Source of the DNA: an uncultured Oscillospiraceae bacterium | Lineage (GTDB): Bacteria; Bacillota_A; Clostridia; Oscillospirales; Oscillospiraceae | Direction: 5' to 3' | NCBI GenBank assembly: GCA_900754605.1 | Contig: CAAEDK010000237.1 | Coordinates: 1 to 15,146, forward strand | Length of the DNA: 15,146 bases | Part shown: positions 7,111-13,478 of the stretch, piece by piece | How positions within the stretch are numbered: the first letter of the stretch is position 1 | Layout: each line of letters begins with the position of its first letter | Translations under genes and position numbers: made by a program | Notes under the pieces: model-generated | The model's database searches: none | What the model was told of the DNA's origin: nothing | The model's input: only the letters and a program-made list of their open reading frames with translations

Positions 7111-7776
7111 ATGAAGCGACTCGATCGTATGCCGACCTATATCCATATGACCATGGCATTTATGGGAGGCCTTTGGGGAGCGTACTCTGTAGTTCAATGG
7201 ACGAACCTGGGGAATGCACACACAACAAATCTGATCAAGATTGTACTGCGTCTTATAGACGGCGATTGGCTGGAGTTTGCTCTATGTGTGGGAAGTGCTT
7301 TCCTGTACTTTTTGGCATTTGCACTTTCAGCATATTGGAGCAAACACAGCAAGAGCGATCTGCGTTATGCGGTTATCATTGTTGAGGCGGTATCGTTGGC
7401 TGCAGTCTATTTCTTTCCACAAAATTGGCCTGTATATACACGTCTGTATCCTTGTGTGTTCGCAACAGCGTTTCAGTGGTCCATATTTTGTGGTGCGCAG
7501 GGCTTCAACTGTGCTACGATCTTCAACAGTAACAATTACCGCCAATTTTCTTCTTCGTTTGCAGAAGTATATCTGAATAAGGACCCTTCTTTCCGTCCTA
7601 AGATGAAATTCTTTGGATGCACACTCCTGTTTTACCATTTTGGGGTTGTGTATGTCTACTTGATTTTGAAGGCGTTTAGTTCTTACGCAATCTGGTCTGG
7701 TCTGTTGCCTCTGGTGGTGGCGGCGGTGATGATCCACCTGCATCGCAAGGAACTTGCTGTGGCAAAAGTAGAATGA
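7111..7776 (+). CDS. YoaK/DUF1275-family membrane protein
   Basis: A 221-residue integral membrane protein with about six hydrophobic segments: roughly 10-28, 52-76, 84-102, 108-128, 166-186 and 190-209. The pattern MAFMGGLWGAYSV, then HTTNLIKIVLRLIDGDW (37-53) and IFNSNNYRQF (137-146) before a second conserved half matches the DUF1275/YoaK family, whose function is not established. GGGAGG lies 6 bases before the ATG at 7111; an ATG at 7106 runs into a stop at once. The gene lies between sucD and the 4-hydroxybutyrate dehydrogenase in the same direction with short gaps (60 and 82 bases). A role in moving a C4 acid, such as succinate in or 4-hydroxybutyrate/butyrate out, is possible but is inference only. 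Family call is firm; function unknown. Confidence 0.85.
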   Translation: MKRLDRMPTYIHMTMAFMGGLWGAYSVVQWTNLGNAHTTNLIKIVLRLIDGDWLEFALCVGSAFLYFLAFALSAYWSKHSKSDLRYAVIIVEAVSLAAVYFFPQNWPVYTRLYPCVFATAFQWSIFCGAQGFNCATIFNSNNYRQFSSSFAEVYLNKDPSFRPKMKFFGCTLLFYHFGVVYVYLILKAFSSYAIWSGLLPLVVAAVMIHLHRKELAVAKVE

Positions 7777-7858
7777 TGGCCAACTGAAGTATTCCGTAGC
7801 TAAAACAAAACAGAGAGCCGAAAGTCTCATGAGATTTTAACGATAGGAGTGATATTCC

Positions 7859-8977
7859 ATGGTCCAGGGAATTATGAAACCCGAGATTTTTAAGTATGCG
7901 ACCTGCAAGGAATTTGCTGAAGGATTTGCGCTGGGTGCTGAAGATTTGGTTTTGACCAACAAATTTATCTTCGAGCCTTACTTTGGCCCCTTGGGCCTAA
8001 AAGTCCATACCATCTTCCAGGAAGAGTATGGTATGGGGGAACCCACTGATGTGATGTGTGAAAGCATCATGCAGGATGCGGCCAAGACCGGCTGCAAGCG
8101 GATCATTGCTATCGGCGGTGGTACGGTTATCGACATCGCCAAGGCTCTGGCAGTTGCTACAGAAGATGCTTCTATGGACAGCCTGTACAGTGTGATGCCA
8201 GCCCTAACCCGTAAATATGAGTTGGTGATCATTCCTACCACTTGCGGTACCGGTAGCGAGGTAACAAATATTGCGGTGTTCAACCGTACCCGTATGGGTA
8301 CCAAAATGGGCCTAGTAGGTGAGGCTATGTATGCCGATAAGGCAGTTCTGATTCCCGAATTGCTGTCCGGTTTGCCTTTTGGTGTTTTTGCCACAAGTTC
8401 TATCGATGCACTGGTTCACGCTGTTGAGTCCTGCCTGTCTCCCAATGCCACATCCTACACCAAACTCTTCGGCTACAAGGCTATAGAGATGATCGTATCT
8501 GGTTACAAGAAGATCGTGACCAATGGCCGCGGCGCACGACTTGCGCTGTTGGACGATTTCCTGGTCGCTTCCAACTATGCCGGTATTGCATTCGGTACGG
8601 CAGGCTGCGGTACTGTTCACGCAATGGCATACCCCTTAGGCGGACAGTATCATGTAGCGCACGGTGAAAGCAATTACGCCATCTTTACTGGTGTCATGAA
8701 AAAGTATATGAGCATTAAATCCGATGGTGAGATTGCCGTGATGAACAAATATCTGGCTAATCTGCTCGACTGCCAGACCACTGATGTTTACGAAAAACTG
8801 GAGGAACTGCTGAACCAGCTCCTGCCGAAGAAATCGTTGCACGAATACGGCGTGAAGCCGGAAGAAATCCGCCTTTTTGCGGAATCCGTAATGGAGAATC
8901 AGCAACGTCTTTTGAAGAACAGCTTCGTCCCCATGACCACTGAGCTGGTCGAAAGCATTTATCAGAGCCTGTATTAA
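7859..8977 (+). CDS. 4hbD: 4-Hydroxybutyrate dehydrogenase, iron-type alcohol dehydrogenase family
   Basis: Reduces succinate semialdehyde to 4-hydroxybutyrate with NADH. The 372-residue protein has the group III alcohol dehydrogenase layout: an N-terminal nucleotide-binding domain with AIGGGTVIDIAKALAVAT (84-101) and the IPTTCGTGSEVTNIAVF motif (125-141), then a helical metal domain. Likely metal ligands are Asp183, His187, His254 and His268; the 4- and 14-residue spacings of the first and last pairs agree with the family. SCLSPNATSYT after His187 and YHVAHGESN around His268 fit 4HbD enzymes. The ATG at 7859 has TAGGAG 9 bases upstream; the ATG five codons later is less well supported. It lies between the YoaK gene and abfD (23-base gap to abfD), as expected for the pathway step before CoA activation. 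Confidence 0.92.
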   Translation: MVQGIMKPEIFKYATCKEFAEGFALGAEDLVLTNKFIFEPYFGPLGLKVHTIFQEEYGMGEPTDVMCESIMQDAAKTGCKRIIAIGGGTVIDIAKALAVATEDASMDSLYSVMPALTRKYELVIIPTTCGTGSEVTNIAVFNRTRMGTKMGLVGEAMYADKAVLIPELLSGLPFGVFATSSIDALVHAVESCLSPNATSYTKLFGYKAIEMIVSGYKKIVTNGRGARLALLDDFLVASNYAGIAFGTAGCGTVHAMAYPLGGQYHVAHGESNYAIFTGVMKKYMSIKSDGEIAVMNKYLANLLDCQTTDVYEKLEELLNQLLPKKSLHEYGVKPEEIRLFAESVMENQQRLLKNSFVPMTTELVESIYQSLY

Positions 8978-9000
8978 ACTTAAAGAGGAGGAAAAAGGAA

Positions 9001-10476
9001 ATGGCACTTATGACTGCACAGGAGTACATTGAGTCCCTACGGAAATTGAACACCCGCGTGTACATGTTTGGCGAGAAGATTGAAAACTGGGTGGATCACC
9101 CCATGATCCGCCCCTCTATCAACTGCGTGGCCATGACTTATGAGCTGGCTCAGAATCCCGAATACGCAGATCTGATGACTGTTACCTCCAATCTGACCGG
9201 TAAAAAAGTAAACCGTTTTACCCATCTGCATCAGTCCACCGAGGACTTGATGAACAAGGTGAAGATGCAGCGTCTGCTGGGTCAGAAGACCGCTTCCTGC
9301 TTCCAGCGCTGCGTAGGCATGGACGCTTTCAACGCCGTCTTCTCCACCACCTATGAGATCGACGAGAAGTATAACACTAAGTATCATGAGAACTTTGTCA
9401 ACTTCCTGAAGTTCGTCCAGGACAACGACCTGACTGTGGACGGCGCCATGACCGACCCCAAGGGCGACCGGTCCAAGGCTCCCAGCCAGCAGGCTGATCC
9501 CGATATGTATGTCCACGTGGTGGAGCGCCGCCCGGACGGCATCGTGGTCTGCGGCGCTAAGTGCCACCAGACCGGCTCCATCAACTCTCACTGGCACATC
9601 TTCATGCCCACCATCTCTATGGGTGAGGCCGACAAGGATTGGGCTGTGAGCTTTGCCTGCCCCACCGACGCCGAGGGCATGTACATGATCTACGGCCGTC
9701 AGTCCTGCGACACCCGGAAGATGGAGGAGAACGCCTCTATCGACGTAGGCAACGCCAAGTTTGGCGGCCAGGAGGCTCTGGTGGTGCTGGACCACGTGTT
9801 CATCCCCAACGAGTACATCTTCCTCAACGGTGAGTATGAGTTCGCCGGTATGATCGTAGAGCGATTCGCCGGCTATCACCGGCAGAGCTACGGCGGCTGC
9901 AAGGTCGGCGTAGGCGACACCCTGATCGGTGCCGCTGCCCTGGTTGCCGAGTACAACGGCGTGGAGAAGGCCAGCGCGGTGAAGGATAAGCTGATCGAGA
10001 TGACCCACCTGAACGAGACCCTCTTCTGCTGCGGCATCGCCTGCTCCGCCCAGGGTTTCAAGACCAAGGCGGGCAACTACCAGATCGATCTGCTGCTGGC
10101 AAACGTGTGCAAGCAGAACGTGACCCGCTTCCCCTATGAGATCGTGCGCCTGGCCGAGGACATCGCCGGCGGCCTCATGGTCACCATGCCCTCTCAGACG
10201 GACTTTAACTCCGACACGGTGGTGGGCCGCAACGGCGAGACCATCGGGGAGATCTGCCACAAGTTCTTCGTGGGCCGTGAGGGCGTCAAGACGGAGGACC
10301 GGCAGCGGATCATGCGCTTTATCGAGAACCTGTGCCTGGGCGCGGCGGCCGTAGGCTACCGCACCGAGTCCATGCATGGCGCGGGCTCTCCCCAGGCCCA
10401 GCGCATCATGATCGCCCGCCAGGGCAACATCCAGGGCAAGAAGCAGCTTGCCAAGGAAATCGCAGGTATCAAGTAA
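9001..10476 (+). CDS. abfD: 4-Hydroxybutyryl-CoA dehydratase / vinylacetyl-CoA delta-isomerase
   Basis: Dehydrates 4-hydroxybutyryl-CoA to crotonyl-CoA by a ketyl-radical mechanism using FAD and an oxygen-sensitive [4Fe-4S] cluster; also isomerises vinylacetyl-CoA. The 491-residue length is normal. All four known cluster ligands of the C. aminobutyricum enzyme (Cys99, Cys103, His292, Cys299) are present with a one-residue shift: Cys100 and Cys104 in TASCFQRCVG, His293 and Cys300 in GYHRQSYGGCKVG. Other conserved blocks include ATDPKGDRS-like MTDPKGDRSK (150-159) and HQTGSINSHWH (189-199). The start has GGAGG about 9 bases upstream. The gene is the last of the cat1 operon and is followed by a terminator. 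From about 9450 onward the third codon positions become strongly G/C-rich, unlike 4hbD before it. A NifU-like gene, probably for Fe-S supply, comes next. Confidence 0.97.
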   Translation: MALMTAQEYIESLRKLNTRVYMFGEKIENWVDHPMIRPSINCVAMTYELAQNPEYADLMTVTSNLTGKKVNRFTHLHQSTEDLMNKVKMQRLLGQKTASCFQRCVGMDAFNAVFSTTYEIDEKYNTKYHENFVNFLKFVQDNDLTVDGAMTDPKGDRSKAPSQQADPDMYVHVVERRPDGIVVCGAKCHQTGSINSHWHIFMPTISMGEADKDWAVSFACPTDAEGMYMIYGRQSCDTRKMEENASIDVGNAKFGGQEALVVLDHVFIPNEYIFLNGEYEFAGMIVERFAGYHRQSYGGCKVGVGDTLIGAAALVAEYNGVEKASAVKDKLIEMTHLNETLFCCGIACSAQGFKTKAGNYQIDLLLANVCKQNVTRFPYEIVRLAEDIAGGLMVTMPSQTDFNSDTVVGRNGETIGEICHKFFVGREGVKTEDRQRIMRFIENLCLGAAAVGYRTESMHGAGSPQAQRIMIARQGNIQGKKQLAKEIAGIK

Positions 10477-10526
10477 AATATATTCCTTGAACAATGTGGC
10501 CCTTTGCTGGAGTCGTGCTTAACTGA

Positions 10527-10594
10527 GGAGCCATTGCTCCCCATAAAAAGACGCGGTACGGCAGCTTTCTGACGGACCGCGTCTTATCATTTTA
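10527..10594 (+). terminator. Terminator after abfD
   Basis: A perfect 10-base stem, AAGACGCGGT (10548-10557) with ACCGCGTCTT (10576-10585), has a small inner CAG/CTG stem in its loop and is followed by an imperfect T-rich tail (TTATCATTTT). A smaller hairpin, GGAGC-CATT-GCTCC (10527-10540), precedes it. Together they probably end the cat1-abfD transcript, leaving some readthrough possible because the T-run is interrupted. Confidence 0.75.
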
Positions 10595-10627
10595 CTCTAC
10601 GGGAAATCAGATAGGAGCATATGTGCC

Positions 10628-10915
10628 ATGAGAGAAAAAGTAGAGAAAGTATTGAACGAAAAGGTGCGTCCGCAGTTGGAGTTACATAACGGCGATCTGG
10701 ATGTTCTGGACATTGAGGACGGAGTGGTTCGCATCCGCCTTTTGGGGCAATGTGCTGGGTGTCCTTCAGCATACTTAACGATCGAGCAGTTGATTTTTGG
10801 TGAGTTAACGGTGGCAATTCCGGAGATCCGGCAAGTCATAGTTGTTCAGGATGTCAGCGATGAGCTGTGGGAAGAAGCGCGGGCGGTCATGCAGGGTAAA
10901 TATGAAAATCACTAA
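10628..10915 (+). CDS. NifU-like C-terminal (Nfu-type) Fe-S scaffold domain protein
   Basis: A 95-residue stand-alone NifU C-terminal domain, a scaffold or carrier that holds a [4Fe-4S] cluster between two copies and hands it to target enzymes. It begins with the family pattern VEKVLNEKVRPQLELHNGD and carries the cluster-binding C-x-x-C as GQCAGCPSA (Cys42, Cys45). Length fits the single-domain members. AGGAG (10613-10617) lies 10 bases before the ATG. Its end overlaps the next gene by 14 bases (ATG at 10902 inside, stop at 10913-10915), so the two are translationally coupled. Position just after abfD suggests it loads the dehydratase cluster; this is inference, as general Fe-S assembly could also use it. 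Confidence 0.88.
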   Translation: MREKVEKVLNEKVRPQLELHNGDLDVLDIEDGVVRIRLLGQCAGCPSAYLTIEQLIFGELTVAIPEIRQVIVVQDVSDELWEEARAVMQGKYENH

Positions 10916-11183
10916 GATCGCAGTACGCTATTGCGGTGGCTGCAATCCCAGCTATCAACGCGGAGCCAGTGTCCGCGGGTTGCAAAAAAGGTTCCCACAT
11001 CTGCAACTGTTAAATTTTGAACCGACTGATGTATATAGAGCGGTTCTGATTGTTTGCGGCTGTTCGGCAAGATGTGCTGGGCAGGCGGATCTGCCTGTGG
11101 ATATCCCCCGACTGGTCATGGCGGCTCAGGAGGATATCGAACGCGCCGCCGAATTTTTAGAAAAGCTGAGCAAGGAGCAATAA
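10902..11183 (+). CDS. Small Cys-rich protein of unknown function (CGGC / CGCSARC motifs)
   Basis: A 93-residue protein I cannot name. It begins MKITKIAVRYCGGCNPSYQR, with Cys11 and Cys14 in Y-C-G-G-C right after the first predicted strand, then an R-x-L-x-x-R-F-P helix. A second Cys cluster, VCGCSARCAG, has Cys52, Cys54 and Cys58, and a charged helix (72-92) ends the chain. The first part recalls SelW/Rdx-type thioredoxin-like proteins (strand, C-x-x-C, helix), but the second Cys cluster is not part of that family as I know it. Five Cys in 93 residues suggest redox or metal/Fe-S binding. The start at 10902 is chosen because it fits the coupled overlap with the NifU gene and has AGGG 5 bases upstream; the longer reading from 10842 lies fully inside the NifU gene. 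It ends 2 bases before abfT, whose ribosome site is inside it. Confidence 0.75.
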   Translation: MKITKIAVRYCGGCNPSYQRGASVRGLQKRFPHLQLLNFEPTDVYRAVLIVCGCSARCAGQADLPVDIPRLVMAAQEDIERAAEFLEKLSKEQ

Positions 11184-11185
11184 TT

Positions 11186-12481
11186 ATGGATTGGAAAACT
11201 TATTATCAGGAGCGACATTTGACTGCCGATGAAGCGGTGAAACATATCAAGTCCGGTAACCGTGTGCTGGTCGGTCATGCCTGCGGTGAACCCAGCTTTC
11301 TGTTGGATACCATGATTGGTCATAAAGAAGACTATGAAAACGTCGAGATTGTCCACATGGTCGCGATGGGCAAATGTGAATACTGCCAGCCGGGTATGGA
11401 AAAGCATTTTCATCACAATGCATATTTTGTTGGAGCACGCACCCGTGATGCTATCAACAGCGGTTGCGGAGATTTCACGCCTTGCTTCTTTTATCAGGTC
11501 CCTGAAACTTTCCATACCACTATGCCGCTGGATGTAGCGCTGGTATCCGTAACACCTCCCGATGAAAACGGCATGGTTTCTCTGGGCGTCTCTGTTGACT
11601 ATGATTATGAGGCGGTTATGACCGCAAAGATTGTCATCGCTCAGGTCAATGATCAGATGCCGTTTACCTATGGCAAACTGATCCCTGTTGATAAGTTCAC
11701 CTATTTTGTAGATTATTCTGCGCCTATCATAGAATTGGCTCCACCCAAGATCGGTCCTATAGAGGAAGCTATCGGAAAGTATTGCTCCTCTCTGATACAC
11801 GATGGTGACACTTTACAACTGGGAATTGGCGCAATCCCCGATGCAGTGCTGAAGTTCCTGAAGGATAAAAAGGATCTTGGCATCCACTCCGAAATGTTCT
11901 CAGACGGTGTTGTTGATCTTGTGGAAGCCGGCGTTATCACCAATAAGAAAAAGACCCTGCATCCTGGCAAGCTGGTGGCCAATTTCCTGATGGGAACCAA
12001 GAAGCTGTATGATTTCGTGGACCACAATCCTGATGTGTTGATGCTACCCGTTGACTATGTGAATCATCCCATCGTCATTGGTCAAAATGAAAATTTGGTT
12101 TCCATCAATTCTTGTGTGCAGGTAGATCTGATGGGCCAGGTCTCTTCCGAGAGTATCGGCCCCAAGCAGATTTCTGGTGTTGGCGGTCAGGTGGACTTCA
12201 TTCGCGGTGCCTCTTTCTCCAAAGGAGGACGCTCTATTCTTGCGTTCCCTTCTACCGCGGCAAAGGGAACCGTTTCCCGAATCGTTGCAAATCTGGATTA
12301 TGGCGCACCTGTCACCACTTCTCGCATGGATGTTGACTATATTGTTACCGAATACGGTGTCGCGCATCTGAAAGGACATTCTCTGCGGGAGCGCGCAAAG
12401 AGTCTAATCGCCATTGCGCATCCGGATTTCCGTGCGGAGCTTCAGGATGAGTTTGCGCGACGTTTCATTCCTTCTGCATAA
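11186..12481 (+). CDS. abfT: 4-Hydroxybutyrate CoA-transferase
   Basis: Transfers CoA from acetyl-CoA (or butyryl-CoA) to 4-hydroxybutyrate, giving the substrate of AbfD; called AbfT or Cat2 in clostridia. The 431-residue protein is of normal length. Visible motifs: VGHACGEPSFLLD (29-41), SVTPPDENGMVSLG (121-134), LQLGIGAIPDAV (210-221), GIHSEMFSDGVVDLVEAG (232-249) with the likely catalytic Glu236 (Glu238 in the C. aminobutyricum enzyme), and GVGGQVDFIRGA (331-342), the oxyanion loop. The start is the ATG at 11186: AGGAG lies 8 bases upstream inside the previous gene, and MDWKTYYQE is a typical opening. A longer reading from 11054 overlaps the Cys-rich gene and is rejected. It follows that gene by 2 bases, so nifU-like, Cys-rich and abfT form a coupled trio. 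Confidence 0.95.
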   Translation: MDWKTYYQERHLTADEAVKHIKSGNRVLVGHACGEPSFLLDTMIGHKEDYENVEIVHMVAMGKCEYCQPGMEKHFHHNAYFVGARTRDAINSGCGDFTPCFFYQVPETFHTTMPLDVALVSVTPPDENGMVSLGVSVDYDYEAVMTAKIVIAQVNDQMPFTYGKLIPVDKFTYFVDYSAPIIELAPPKIGPIEEAIGKYCSSLIHDGDTLQLGIGAIPDAVLKFLKDKKDLGIHSEMFSDGVVDLVEAGVITNKKKTLHPGKLVANFLMGTKKLYDFVDHNPDVLMLPVDYVNHPIVIGQNENLVSINSCVQVDLMGQVSSESIGPKQISGVGGQVDFIRGASFSKGGRSILAFPSTAAKGTVSRIVANLDYGAPVTTSRMDVDYIVTEYGVAHLKGHSLRERAKSLIAIAHPDFRAELQDEFARRFIPSA

Positions 12482-12551
12482 GAAAATCGTAGTGAGAGTC
12501 TTTCAAACAGTTGACAGTCGGTAAATTTTCAATGATTAAGGAGAACTGAAT

Positions 12552-13382
12552 ATGAAAGTAGCAGTATTCGGCGCAGGTACCATGGGTAGCGGCATCGCGC
12601 AGGTTTTCGCGGCAAAGGGCCACACGGCGTTGATGTATGCCAGTAGCGTGGCTTCCGCCCAGAAGCACAAGGATAAGCTAGTAGCTTCTCTGGCCAAGCG
12701 GGTGGCTAAGGGCAAGATGACCCAGGAGGCCGTGGACGCTCTGCTGGCCAATGTTCTGGTGGAGGAGAAGTCCGCCTGCGCCGGCGCCGATCTCATCATC
12801 GAGTGCGTCAAGGAAGACATGGCCACCAAGAAAGAGCTGCTGAATGAGCTGGACGGCCTGTGCAAGCCCGAGGCCATCTTCGCCTCCAACACCTCTTCTC
12901 TGTCCATCACCGAGATGGGTCTGGGCTTGAACCATCCCGTTATCGGCATGCATTTCTTCAACCCCGTGCCAAGCATGAAGCTGGTGGAAATCATCCGGGG
13001 TGCCAACACCACCCAGGAGACCTTCGACTTCATCTATAACCTGACCAAGGAGATCGGCAAGGATCCCGTCGAGGTGGCCGAGGCTCCTGGCTTCGTGGTT
13101 AACAAGATCCTGATCCCCATGGTCAATGAAGCCATTGACTTGGTGGAGACCGGCGTTGCTTCCGTGTCCGACATCGACAAGGCCATGATGCTGGGTGCCA
13201 ACCATCCCATGGGTCCCCTGGCTCTGGGCGACTTCATTGGCTTGGACGTGTGCCTGGCCATCATGGAGACCCTGTACATCGAGACCGGCGATTCCAAGTA
13301 CCGTCCCGCACTGCTGCTGCGCAAGATGGTCCGCGGCGGTCTGCTGGGCAAGAAGACCGGCAAGGGCTTCTACAACTATTAA
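12552..13382 (+). CDS. hbd: 3-Hydroxybutyryl-CoA dehydrogenase
   Basis: Reduces acetoacetyl-CoA to (S)-3-hydroxybutyryl-CoA, the step after thiolase in butyrate formation. The 276-residue protein has the Rossmann motif GAGTMGSGIA (7-16), the active-site blocks ASNTSSLSITE (111-121), GMHFFNPVPSMKLVEI (132-147, catalytic His134 and Glu146) and PGFVVNKILIPMVNEA (179-194, Asn184), and the C-terminal LGANHPMGPLALGDFIGLD. AAGGAG lies 8 bases before the ATG. The end of the second Rossmann strand reads LMYASS, without the acidic residue (Asp in VVLRDI of common clostridial Hbd) that selects NAD, so NADP preference is possible. Third codon positions are strongly G/C-rich, as in abfD. It is 70 bases after abfT and on the same strand; no good separate promoter is visible. 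Confidence 0.95.
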   Translation: MKVAVFGAGTMGSGIAQVFAAKGHTALMYASSVASAQKHKDKLVASLAKRVAKGKMTQEAVDALLANVLVEEKSACAGADLIIECVKEDMATKKELLNELDGLCKPEAIFASNTSSLSITEMGLGLNHPVIGMHFFNPVPSMKLVEIIRGANTTQETFDFIYNLTKEIGKDPVEVAEAPGFVVNKILIPMVNEAIDLVETGVASVSDIDKAMMLGANHPMGPLALGDFIGLDVCLAIMETLYIETGDSKYRPALLLRKMVRGGLLGKKTGKGFYNY

Positions 13383-13465
13383 GATGTAATCCTGCACCAA
13401 TTCGTTTGATACTAATTACAATTTATAAATTTCAAATCTTAAGATCCGCTCCATTAAAAATAAAT

Positions 13466-13471
13466 AAGGAG
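13466..13471 (+). promoter_or_regulatory. Ribosome binding site supporting a TTG start
   Basis: AAGGAG lies 7 bases before TTG at 13479-13481 and shows that the DUF1576 gene starts at this non-ATG codon. Confidence 0.65.
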
Positions 13472-13478
13472 AACTATA

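Noticed and set aside
7821..7838. Palindrome AAAGTCTCATGAGATTTT between the YoaK gene and 4hbD
   Set aside because: Short, with a G-T wobble and weak A/T outer pairs; too weak to call a terminator, and there is no evidence for an operator.
9037..10494. Long open frame of 485 codons on the minus strand
   Set aside because: It is a shadow of abfD in the G/C-rich part of that gene; the translation is rich in His, Val, Gly and Ala with no recognisable domain, while the plus strand has all AbfD ligands.
11054..11185. 44-codon N-terminal extension of abfT
   Set aside because: It overlaps the CGGC gene completely, has no ribosome site and does not resemble CoA-transferase N-termini.
12511..12539. 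TTGACA -35 element before hbd
   Set aside because: The -35 is perfect, but the matching -10 positions (GATTAA or neighbours) are poor and overlap the ribosome site, which would leave almost no leader.
12678..13400. Minus-strand open frame of 240 codons inside hbd
   Set aside because: Antisense shadow of a G/C-biased gene; composition is low-complexity His/Gly/Asp/Leu/Gln.
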